A DNA stretch of 64,000 nt from the NCBI RefSeq assembly GCF_003397705.1, contig NZ_QJVB01000002.1, positions 124,001 through 188,000 of the forward strand, given 5' to 3'. The stretch comes from Gardnerella swidsinskii. GTDB lineage: Bacteria; Actinomycetota; Actinomycetes; Actinomycetales; Bifidobacteriaceae. Both the position numbers and the translations under genes were made by a program. This document shows positions 46,801 through 55,468 of the stretch, piece after piece. The first letter of the stretch is position 1, and every line of letters begins with the position of its first letter. The notes beneath the pieces are model-generated. The model saw only the letters and a list, made by a program, of their open reading frames with translations, did not search any database and was not told where the DNA came from.

Positions 46801-49637
46801 AAGCAGATGGAAGGTAAGGAATATTCATGCTTTCCGTTTTTATTTGGAAGTTATTCTGCCCATCATAGTTAGCGTCAAAGAATGCCTTAACAGCCTTCTT
46901 GAAATCTTCTTCAGTAGGCTTATTCGGATCTTTAACCTTAATTGCAGCAGGTTCGTTATACTTGCGCTCAGCTTTCTTGGCATCAGTAAGCTTGCGAATA
47001 AGGTCGCGAAGAGCCTTTTCATCCATACCATTGATGGCGTTATCCAACTTATCTGCATCGGTGATTCCAGCGCGCTTCAAGTCGTCATTGGTAAGCCCAT
47101 CATCTTGACGCTGCTTCAGCAAAGCTTTTGCTTGCTCTTTGAGCTTATCAATTGTATTATCCTGAGATGGTTGAGTATTTCCCTTTTTAACATACAAATC
47201 TTTGGCTTGGATGGTAAACAGAGTCCCTTCCATGTCAGCAGCCCAATCGCCTGCACTACCATCATCTTCCATCCACTGGTGACCATGAACTGTAATAGCG
47301 TAACCGTTAGTATTATCTATACTAAATGAAGTCATTGGTCCATCATTCTTACCAGATGCACCGTAAGGACCCATATTCTCAGTACCGGCTTTTGGAGTCC
47401 AAGTTGTTTTAACAGCAACATCGCTCGTAACAGCTTGCAAATCAGAATCAGATACATTATCGTAATTGTCATTTACAAACTGCTTTAAAGCCTTTACAGC
47501 CTCTTGAACAGTTGGTGTATCGCCTTCAGTCTTCGTCTTTGTAACATTATACTTAAAGGTAATTTTCTGATTATCTGGATCGTTATATGTCTTAGTTTCC
47601 GTAGAAGGCGTCTGAGACGTTTGCGTATTTGCTGTCTGCTTGAAGAACACGCTCATGGGATAAGTAGCGTCTTTATAGCCATCCGCCTTAAACGTAATGT
47701 AACCTTTACCGTCTTTCACGCTATACGAAACATCAGTAATAGTTACATCTGAATTATCTTTAGAATCCTTACCCTTAACCTTCATTAAGGCTTTTTTATT
47801 TGCATCAAGAGCTTGGCTGTTAGTTGTTAAATCTGCTTCTTTCATATTGAATGGATCAAATTTAACTCTTGTTTGGGTTGCAGGCGCTTCAACGATGAAC
47901 TCTTTTTCAGCAGCAGGAGTTGGAGCAGGCGGCTTTGGAGTTGGATTTTCCTCAGCAGCCTTTTGCTTTAAGAATTGCCAGGAAGGAATCTCTGTTGTTG
48001 AACCGTCTGCCCAAGTGATGATGGCGTTCTTGAAGTCTTTATCGAAGCTTACAGGAGTTTTGCCATCCTTCTTGGCTGCATTATAAACATCCAAGTCAGC
48101 GTTTGCTGCGTCGAAGGCATCGGTTACTTTCTTTTGTTCATCTGCATCTAATTTTGCAGGATCTTTAACCTCAATCGCGTCCGGCACAACATACGGCGCC
48201 CAATCGGAGATTTTTGGCCCTTGGAACACAAGCTCAGACGCAGGAATCGTAGCCTTTGAGCCATCTTCGTAAGTCACAACAAGGTTCTTGCCGTCTTTAT
48301 CGAAAGCAATAGCATTATCCTTGGCAAGATGCTTGCTAAATTCGCTGCTATCAGGGTTCGCCTTCTTGAACGCATCAATAACAGCCTTTTTATCATCATC
48401 ACTTAACGAATCAGGCTTTACAACAGGTATGCGATCTGGCATAACTGGCTTATATCTGTCGCTGTCGGATTCATCTTGTGCAACAAGAAGGCTTGCAGGA
48501 ATCGTGCGAGTCGTCTTGTCTTTGAAAGTGATAGTTGCAGAGCCATCCTTATTTACCACAACACCATTATCAGCAACTAATTCCTTGAAGTACTTGGTGT
48601 TTTCATTCGCTTTTTCAATTTTTTCTTTAATAGCCTTTTGCTCGGCTTCACTCAAATCGTTAGTCTTCTTAACCTTTGTAACCTCTGGATACGCAAGCGT
48701 CAAATGATCCGCAATCTTTGGCGTATTGTGCTTTTGACCAACGGCATAGTGCCAATTTCCAGCAAAACGATAAACGCCAGCGGCAAAACGAAGCGGATTG
48801 GTGTCGCGCTCTTTCCATGCTTTATCTTCCATCTCGGAAACGTAAGTCATGTCATACCAACGCTGACCAGCAGACTCCCAGTCTACGAAAATACCCTTAA
48901 GGCCTTGAGTTTGCTTTTGGTATTCTTCCCATTGTTGTGCAGTATTGCCCGCATTATCGTAACCTTTATTGTCTTTGGTACCCAAGCCCATAAGCTGTTT
49001 CCAGCCTTTGCTGGCAAGAATATTTTCGTCACTAAAATAATAATTAGAAATATTAGTCCATTCCTTAGGACTATTAAAATGTTTGTTCGAAACTGCACCA
49101 TAACCGTTTGCGTCGGTTGTAATATATTGCGAAGAACCAGCAGGTTTAACCTGCTCCTTGCCATTTTTTGTTAACTTTTCAATACGCTTAAATTGAATAT
49201 CTTGAGGATCTTTCAAACCAGCAGGAACACCAAACCACCACATTGGACGGAATCGCCAATCGTCAGCTGTAGCATTGTTGTGGCAATTAGAAAGATAATG
49301 AACGCGAACAAATTTACCAAGAGGGTCTATGCCTTCAGTACCGCCAGCTTTGGCATGCTCAAAGGTATCGTAATATTCAACGTCAATGTTGAAATGAGCC
49401 TCGGCATATTTTGCATCAGTTTTGAAACCGTAATAAACATTGTTGCCAGTGCCGTCTACATAACCGTCAGCATAGGCAGGCGAGGAAACGAATACCCCCC
49501 CCGAGCACCATTGCGCCTGCGAGCATAGCTGCGCACACGCTCTTAGAAAGTGGCGCGTAAATAACGCTGTTACTCGACTTTTGCATAGACTTTTGCAAAT
49601 CGGCAAGATGCTTCGCACTCATAATCTTCTTCGTCAT
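43838..49637 (-). CDS. Large sortase-anchored surface protein (adhesin-like), out of frame at a poly-G tract
   Basis: The main reading frame gives about 1,900 residues. From the N-terminus: a unique domain (about 50-300), three tandem 80-residue Rib-like modules ending IPASL/IPASEL/IPSWQF (about 300-565), two further beta-rich segments, a long helical region with GA-like and FIVAR-like repeats (about 840-1740), a Pro/Thr linker, an Asn/Ala/Gly-rich stretch, and a sorting signal LSKTGSD plus hydrophobic segment and RR tail. The natural start is ATG 49637 with GAGG upstream. From there a signal peptide reads in frame until a G8 tract (plus-strand C8, 49495-49502), after which it stops within a few codons. 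One G fewer restores VLGG-VFVSSPAYA-D, a perfect Sec cleavage site joined to the long frame. The GTG at 49618 is in the long frame but encodes no signal peptide. Confidence 0.85.
49495..49502 (-). repeat. Homopolymeric G8 tract in the signal-peptide region
   Basis: Eight G residues on the coding (reverse) strand lie in codons 46-48 of the surface-protein signal peptide. Counted from ATG 49637 the present length is out of frame; 7 or 10 G would be in frame. It is the only homopolymer of this kind I saw in a coding region here. Confidence 0.9.
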
Positions 49638-49998
49638 TATTCCTCACTTCAATAATGTGTCTTCTTTATGTTTCTGCTTATGCATAACTTGTAATATGCA
49701 ATAATGCAGCAGCCAAACAAATTAGCATTCGCTTCTTTGTTTCATACCAATTTGCTATTTACACAACGCTTCATACTCTCTTAATACGTTTCAAGCATGC
49801 ATAAAAATGTGCAAACTGACATTCGTACAAGTTATATGGTACTCAACTATTCATACATTGCAAACCTTTTCATGCAATAATTTGTGTAGCGTAAATCACA
49901 TAATTCGCAAATCACGCATGAATACGTATAAATTACATGTTAAGACGTCATAATATTTATGAAAAAAAAATTACGATACGCCGCAAGATAATTGAATG
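49638..49998. other. Upstream region of the surface-protein gene
   Basis: This AT-rich stretch should contain the promoter of the adhesin gene on the reverse strand. I see A/T-rich hexamers such as CATATAACTT but no convincing -35/-10 pair, no RNA gene and no coding region. It leads into the 21-bp tandem repeats at 49999. Confidence 0.4.
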
Positions 49999-50103
49999 CT
50001 TACGCAAGGCTACGAGTTACTTGCGTAATGTTATTGACTGCTTACGTAAGACTATTAACTACTTACGCAAGAATATTAGTTACTTACGCAAGAATATTGC
50101 TTA
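49999..50103. repeat. Five 21-bp tandem repeats upstream of the surface-protein gene
   Basis: Five consecutive 21-bp units start at 49999, 50020, 50041, 50062 and 50083, with consensus CTTACGCAAGAATATTAGTTA; a degenerate sixth precedes them. The core CTTACGTAAG/ACTTGCGTAA is partly palindromic. The last unit overlaps the stop codon of the phosphatase gene (50101-50103). Confidence 0.9.
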
Positions 50104-50931
50104 TTTAAGATACGGCTTTAACTCGTTAATAAGCAAACCGTTAGAAGCAACTACGTCATTTTCGCGTCGCCAATGAATAGGATTTCCATCCCACTGGCAA
50201 ACCTGACCCTGCGCTTCTAGCACAACCACGGCACCAGCAGAAACAGCTGGAATATCCCAATGATGCAAGTGAGGCTCAAAATAAGCGTCATAAGTGCCAT
50301 CTGCCACCTTGCACAAGTCGAGCGACGCAGGTCCAATACGCTTAATATCCGCAGGGCAGCCCTCTTCAACAGAAGCGACTACGTCAAGCGCGCGCTTAGA
50401 TTCACCAGGTATATAAGACATTCCATAACAAACCACAGATCCCTGCAAAGTAGAAGTTGTGGAAGGCGTAATCTTCTCACGCTTCTCTCCTTGCGGAGTT
50501 CTACGAATACGAATAGCACCCTGACCCTTTGCAGCCAAATAAGTCAATCCCAACGCAGGAGCGTGCACAACGCCAAGAACCGGACGAGCGGAGCCTTCAT
50601 CGTTAAACTCAAAAAGCGAAACCGTAAGAGTCCACTCAGCCATATCGCGATTAAAATTAATAGCACCGTCAACGTTTCCAACGCACCAAAAACGTTCTCC
50701 CGGATTGCATTGCTCCGGCTTAGTTTGCCAAAAACCTTGGAAAGGATTCACATAAGTCAAACGATTTTGAATAAAACGCACGAGCTTATCGCCAAAACCA
50801 GATTCAGATTTATTAGGATCACCCAACGCAATCGACGTCATATCTTGAGGGCTTAATTGATCCTGATACGCATGTTTACCAACATCTTCCAAAATACGCG
50901 CAACTTCAAGCGCAACTTCTCGTAAATTCAA
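50101..50931 (-). CDS. Inositol monophosphatase-family phosphatase
   Basis: The 276-residue protein has the IMPase metal-site motif in divergent form (VGNVDGAINF for DPIDGTxNF) and HWDIPAVSAG for the WDxAAG motif. The catalytic Asp and following Gly are kept. Substrates of this family include inositol-1-phosphate, histidinol phosphate and PAP, and I cannot choose between them. The motif changes and the lack of a clear E-E motif in the N-terminal half suggest a divergent member. Its stop lies in the 21-bp repeats. Confidence 0.82.
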   Translation of the reverse strand: MNLREVALEVARILEDVGKHAYQDQLSPQDMTSIALGDPNKSESGFGDKLVRFIQNRLTYVNPFQGFWQTKPEQCNPGERFWCVGNVDGAINFNRDMAEWTLTVSLFEFNDEGSARPVLGVVHAPALGLTYLAAKGQGAIRIRRTPQGEKREKITPSTTSTLQGSVVCYGMSYIPGESKRALDVVASVEEGCPADIKRIGPASLDLCKVADGTYDAYFEPHLHHWDIPAVSAGAVVVLEAQGQVCQWDGNPIHWRRENDVVASNGLLINELKPYLK

Positions 50932-51157
50932 CTTACGCTCCCTACCCTAAATGCATAAATTCCCGTATTTATGCACACTCTCTCTCCCATAAATTAACTT
51001 TATTTTACTCAACAATAGAAAGATTCACCAACACATTTAAGCTCTGCGGTTAAAAGATACAGAACTTTCACAAAAAATTTAATCATTAATCTTTAATCAT
51101 CATTCGCAATTTTACATTGCCTACGTACATTACTCAACTTTTACTTTTAAAAACGTA

Positions 51158-51832
51158 TTAATTCGCATTCAAAAAACGCAAGACAGCGCTTAAATCGCGA
51201 GTAAGAATGCAGTAAGGAGTAGCCGCTTGAACTGTTGGTTTTGCGCAAAAAGCTACGCCTAATCCAGCGAATTTAATCATTGAAATATCGTTCGCTCCAT
51301 CCCCCACTACAACAGTTTGTTCGCGATCAATTCCAAGATTAGTTACCCAAGTTCTAAGCGCTTCAACTTTTGCATTAGCATTAACAATATTTCCAAGTAC
51401 GTTGCCAGTAAGCTTGCCGTCAATAGACTCTAAATGGTGAGCCGCCCAAAAATCAATATTCAAACTCGGCAAAAATTCGTCCAAAATCTCATGAAAACCG
51501 CCAGAAACTGCGCCAACTTTCCATCCGTGCGCATGAAGCGTGTCAATTAAAACATTCGCGCCTTTAGTTACATGAATTTTAGAAATAATACGCTTTTTGC
51601 ACTCGTCAATATTCAAATCGCGAAGCATACTCACGCGCGAACGCAAGGAAGTATCGAAAGTAATTTCGCCACGCATTGCTCGCGCTGTAATCGCAGAAAG
51701 CTCATCGCCGCATCCAGCTTCTGCACCGAGCAAATCGATAACTTCTTCCTCAATAAGCGTTGCATCAACATCCATAACCAAAAGCCCTGGTTTAGACAAA
51801 GTTGGCAACATCGAAGAAAAGTTCATAATCAT
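51158..51832 (-). CDS. serB: Phosphoserine phosphatase (SerB-like)
   Basis: The 224-residue HAD enzyme has the nucleophile motif DVDATL (residues about 20-25), motif II in GAVSGGFHEIL and motif III/IV in VVGDGANDISMIKFAG. It completes serine synthesis from 3-phosphoserine. It lacks the N-terminal ACT-like domain found in some SerB. It starts 4 bp after the fmt stop. Confidence 0.9.
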   Translation of the reverse strand: MIMNFSSMLPTLSKPGLLVMDVDATLIEEEVIDLLGAEAGCGDELSAITARAMRGEITFDTSLRSRVSMLRDLNIDECKKRIISKIHVTKGANVLIDTLHAHGWKVGAVSGGFHEILDEFLPSLNIDFWAAHHLESIDGKLTGNVLGNIVNANAKVEALRTWVTNLGIDREQTVVVGDGANDISMIKFAGLGVAFCAKPTVQAATPYCILTRDLSAVLRFLNAN

Positions 51833-51836
51833 AATT

Positions 51837-52820
51837 TTATGCGCAGTAAGCTGCTGCCGAAAGCCTAGCTCCGCGCGCCCAGTCTGCCGCTTTCATAGCT
51901 TTCTTTCCCTGCGCTTTTACTTCCAAAAGTTCAAGTACGCCGCTTAAAGTACCAACCCAAACTTGCTTCTTGCCAGCAAGCAATTTTCCAGGATCAAGCT
52001 TCATCAATTCCTCACCATGCGGATCGTTAGCATCTGCCGGAACTGCACGTAAAACATGCAAAGTAATCGGATCCGCATTATGTTCATCGTCCGCATGAAG
52101 CTCGCACCACGCGCCCGGATTTGGCGTACAAGCGCGAATTTGACGATCGACTGCAAAAGCTGGCGCATGAAAATCAATATGAGCATCTTCAACAGTGATT
52201 TTTTGCGCAACTTCTTGAGGAGTTTGATCTTGCTCAACCGGCACAATTTCACCAGTTTCCATGCCACGAAGAGATGCTGCAAGAAGCGGCGCGCCGTCGT
52301 TTGCAAGTCGTGCAAGAAGATCGCCAGAATTTTCGTGAGACTCAATTTTTGTAGTAAACTGCGCCAAAATAGGCCCACAATCCATGCCGCGCGTAATGCG
52401 AAAAACCGTAGCACCTGTAATATCATCCCCAGCCCAAATGGCGCGCTGCACAGGAGCTGCACCTCGCCATTGCGGAAGAAGCGAAAAATGAAGATTATAC
52501 CAGCCGAGCGGCAACGCGTCTAAAACATTCTGTCGCAAAATCTTGCCGTATGCTACAACTGCTGCAGCTTTTGCACCGGTTGCCGCAAGCTGTTCAAGAA
52601 ACACATCTTCATTTTTAGGATCCGACTCAAGCACTGGCAAGCCGAGCTCAAGAGCAGCCTGTTTCACAGGGCTTGGCACAAGCTTTCTACCGCGACCAGT
52701 CGGAGCGTCCGGTCGCGTAAGAACAGCGCGAACATCAAAATGCTCACTATCTTTAGTTAACTCGCGAAGAGACGGAACCGCAACTTCCGGAGTTCCAGCA
52801 AACAATATTGGTAATGCCAT
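51837..52820 (-). CDS. fmt: Methionyl-tRNA formyltransferase
   Basis: The 327-residue enzyme formylates initiator Met-tRNA. The folate-binding signature NLHFSLLPQWRGAAPVQRA and GATVFRITRGMDCGPIL are present, with a C-terminal OB-type tRNA-binding domain. It sits between dnaJ and serB, tightly coupled to serB. Confidence 0.96.
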   Translation of the reverse strand: MALPILFAGTPEVAVPSLRELTKDSEHFDVRAVLTRPDAPTGRGRKLVPSPVKQAALELGLPVLESDPKNEDVFLEQLAATGAKAAAVVAYGKILRQNVLDALPLGWYNLHFSLLPQWRGAAPVQRAIWAGDDITGATVFRITRGMDCGPILAQFTTKIESHENSGDLLARLANDGAPLLAASLRGMETGEIVPVEQDQTPQEVAQKITVEDAHIDFHAPAFAVDRQIRACTPNPGAWCELHADDEHNADPITLHVLRAVPADANDPHGEELMKLDPGKLLAGKKQVWVGTLSGVLELLEVKAQGKKAMKAADWARGARLSAAAYCA

Positions 52821-52889
52821 ATTTCCCCACTATTTTAAATCAAAGCCGTAAATTAAAGCCGTTTAAAGCAGTAAATTAAATCCGTAAAA

Positions 52890-54041
52890 TCAGCCGGCAA
52901 AAGCTTCCTTTAATTTACTAAAGAAACCTTTACGCTCACTCGACTGCTCACTTAACGAATGCTGCTGCACTTGCTTCATAGAACTATCATGCAATTTAGC
53001 AAATTTTTCAATCAAAGCACGCTCTTCATCATTCAACTTAGAAGGCGTTTGCACTAGCACATGAACCACGATATTTCCGCGATCTTTAGAACGAAGCTTC
53101 GTCACACCAAGATTTGGCAAAGTAATAGTGTCTTCATTTTGGCAGCCTGCAGGAATCGTTATTTTCTGAGCACCATCAAAAGTGTCGATTTCAAGGCTAC
53201 GACCAAGAACAGCCCAGCTCATAGGAACTGTAATCCAACAATGCAAATCATCCTCGTTACGAGTAAATTGCTTATCTGCACGAATATGAATATCAACGTA
53301 CAAATCGCCGGCAGGACCGCCGCACTCACCAACGCTTCCTTGGGAAGCTAAGCGCAAACGACTACCGTCACGAATTCCAGCCGGCACGTTCACTCCAACT
53401 TCACGAATTGAACGCACACGACCATGACCGTGGCAGTTTTGGCAAATATTCTTAATAATCGTGCCGTGACCTTCGCAATGCTCACAAGGCATCGAAGACA
53501 TCATTTGACCGAGCATAGTGCGCACAACTTTTTGGCAGAAGCCAGAACCGTGACACACAGAGCACTGTTCTGGAGCGGAATTGTCGGCAGAACCGGAACC
53601 AGAGCAATCCTTGCAAACGCCAAAAGTAGTTAACCGTACGCTAACATTTCCGCCAAAAATAGCGGTTTTCAAATCAATACGAGCCTCAGCTAACGCATCA
53701 TCGCCAGGCTGCACACGCGAAATTGGTCCTTGCGAATTACCGAAAGAACCGCCAAAGAACTGGCTGAAAATGTCGCCCATGCCCATATCTGCAAAACCAG
53801 CACCTGAAGCTCCGGCATTTCCTGCAGAAGGATCGTTAGGATCAACACCCATGTCTACCATTCGACGCTTTTCAGGATTAGAAAGCACGTCGTAGGCAGC
53901 ATTTACTTCCTTAAACTTTTCTTCAAACTCAGCGCCTGCAATATCAGGATGATATTTGCGGCTCATTTTGCGATAGGCTTTGCGAATTTCGTCGTCGCTA
54001 GCATTGTGATCAACGCCTAGAACTTTGTAGTAATCAGTCAA
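52890..54041 (-). CDS. dnaJ: Chaperone DnaJ (DnaJ2-type)
   Basis: The 383-residue co-chaperone has a J domain with the HPD motif (KYHPD, residues about 31-35), a Gly/Phe-rich linker, and four zinc-binding CxxCxGxG-type repeats (CKDCSGSG, CSVCHGSG, CEHCEGHG, CQNCHGHG), then the C-terminal substrate-binding domain. It stimulates DnaK. In actinobacteria this hrcA-linked copy is the second DnaJ. It lies about 90 bp after hrcA. Confidence 0.96.
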   Translation of the reverse strand: MTDYYKVLGVDHNASDDEIRKAYRKMSRKYHPDIAGAEFEEKFKEVNAAYDVLSNPEKRRMVDMGVDPNDPSAGNAGASGAGFADMGMGDIFSQFFGGSFGNSQGPISRVQPGDDALAEARIDLKTAIFGGNVSVRLTTFGVCKDCSGSGSADNSAPEQCSVCHGSGFCQKVVRTMLGQMMSSMPCEHCEGHGTIIKNICQNCHGHGRVRSIREVGVNVPAGIRDGSRLRLASQGSVGECGGPAGDLYVDIHIRADKQFTRNEDDLHCWITVPMSWAVLGRSLEIDTFDGAQKITIPAGCQNEDTITLPNLGVTKLRSKDRGNIVVHVLVQTPSKLNDEERALIEKFAKLHDSSMKQVQQHSLSEQSSERKGFFSKLKEAFAG

Positions 54042-54131
54042 TTAATTCCCCTTTTACCTTTTTCTAAAATCATTCTTGCATAAGGCACAGCCAGACATAA
54101 GCCGAATAACCAGCCATAAACCAGCCACGTT

Positions 54132-55163
54132 TTATGAATTTTCGGATATAAACGAATTAAGGTAGCGCGCAACAGCCTTAACAGCAGTCATCGTTGCAGC
54201 ATAATCCATATGCGTAGGACCAATTGATCCAATAAACGCAGAGTCAGAATCAGCATTGTATCCGTAAGTGCTTGTTACAACAGAAGCGTTAAGCAAACCA
54301 GGAGTGTGCGTTTCCGAGCCGATTGCAACACTAACACCACTTGCACAATCGCTTGCTTCCTCACTTAACGAAGTCATCAGTCGCATAATAACAGCCTGTT
54401 CTTCGAGTGCGTCAAAAAGTGAAGCAAAATCAACAATACTTTGTCTATGCGCAAGTTGAGAAGCTCCAGCCATATATAAGTCGTGAGTATGCTCACCGTC
54501 ATGCATATCTTCTAAAGCGTTAGCAAGTTGACTAATAATTTGCAAAGCTGACGCTAAATCCTTGCGATTTGCGAGCGCATAAACGCGTTGTGAAGCAGAT
54601 GAAAGAGATAGCCCAATGCAGCACTCATTAACCATATTAGTTAGATGCAATAAGTCATTTGAATTTATAGTAGTTGCTTGAATCATGTGCTGAGCTACGC
54701 CTCCAGTATCTGTAATCACAACAACCAAAAGCGTAGAAGACGATACTTGAACAATCTCAATTCTTTTTACTTTTGACTTAGACAATGCTGGAGATGCTAC
54801 GAGAGCGACTTGACCCGTAATACTTGCAAGAAGACGCGCGGAACGTTGCAAAGTATCTTGCAAACTAACAGATCCGCTTAAAAAGTTGCGTATAGCGCGA
54901 CGCTGCGGTTCAGAAAGTGGAATAACTGCAGCCAAGCCGTCAACAAAATAGCGATACCCCTTTTGGGTAGGGATGCGACCTGCGGAAGTGTGCGGCTGCA
55001 CAAGGTAGCCTTCTTCTTCCAAAGCCGACATATCGTTACGAATAGTAGCGGAACTTACACCAAGCTGATGATGTTTTGCTAAAGCTGCAGAACCAACAGG
55101 CTCTTGAGAACGAATATAATCCTCAACGACTGCGCGCAAAATCATCATGCGTCGCGACTGCAT
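54132..55163 (-). CDS. hrcA: Heat-inducible transcription repressor HrcA
   Basis: The 343-residue repressor has the N-terminal winged helix (SRRMMILRAVVEDYIRSQEP then SSATIRNDMSALEEEGYL) and the family's GRIPTQKGYRYFVD motif. I start at ATG 55163, with GGGAGGAG 5 nt before it, rather than at a TTG 15 bp upstream that would place the RBS inside the gene. HrcA binds CIRCE operators in front of heat-shock genes. No complete CIRCE element is visible in front of this operon. Confidence 0.95.
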   Translation of the reverse strand: MQSRRMMILRAVVEDYIRSQEPVGSAALAKHHQLGVSSATIRNDMSALEEEGYLVQPHTSAGRIPTQKGYRYFVDGLAAVIPLSEPQRRAIRNFLSGSVSLQDTLQRSARLLASITGQVALVASPALSKSKVKRIEIVQVSSSTLLVVVITDTGGVAQHMIQATTINSNDLLHLTNMVNECCIGLSLSSASQRVYALANRKDLASALQIISQLANALEDMHDGEHTHDLYMAGASQLAHRQSIVDFASLFDALEEQAVIMRLMTSLSEEASDCASGVSVAIGSETHTPGLLNASVVTSTYGYNADSDSAFIGSIGPTHMDYAATMTAVKAVARYLNSFISENS

Positions 55164-55468
55164 TACTGCTCCTCCCAAATACGCATAAATAATGTATTCC
55201 TATACCATATTATTTGATTTCTATACTAGCTTATTCGATTTCTATACTAGCTTATTTTTGGCAATTTATTAGCACTAAACGTAGCGTAAAAGCAAAGTAT
55301 AAGTATAGTGTGAAAGCAAACTCGCAACAGAACATAAAAGCAAACTTTTGACACACTTTGTAACATATTCGTCGCGCGCGAAAGATAGGATTGAAGGGCA
55401 ATGAGAGGGTAAAAAGCCAGCGTAAGCTGTGCTTAAAAACCCGGATTATTGGAAGGAAAGTAGATCAC
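55164..55468. other. Divergent intergenic region hrcA / tkt
   Basis: This 305-bp region carries a 21-bp direct repeat (55211-55231 and 55232-55252, one mismatch) whose reverse strand reads TAGTATAGAAATC twice, possible -10-like elements for hrcA. A single TTAGCACT half-site lies near 55268. The tkt leader runs to an AAGGAAAG RBS. No RNA gene is apparent. Confidence 0.5.

Noticed and set aside
49500-49618. GTG at 49618 as the true start of the surface protein
   Set aside because: It keeps the long frame open but encodes a Cys/Arg-rich N-terminus that is no signal peptide and has no RBS, while ATG 49637 has both an RBS and a signal peptide in the other frame.
49937-50176. 79-codon plus-strand frame across the 21-bp repeats, giving LRK heptads
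   Set aside because: The coiled-coil look comes from the 21-bp period being a multiple of three. There is no RBS and it runs antisense into the phosphatase gene.
55260-55290. CIRCE operator upstream of hrcA
   Set aside because: Only the half-site TTAGCACT is present; no GAGTGCTAA follows at the required spacing.
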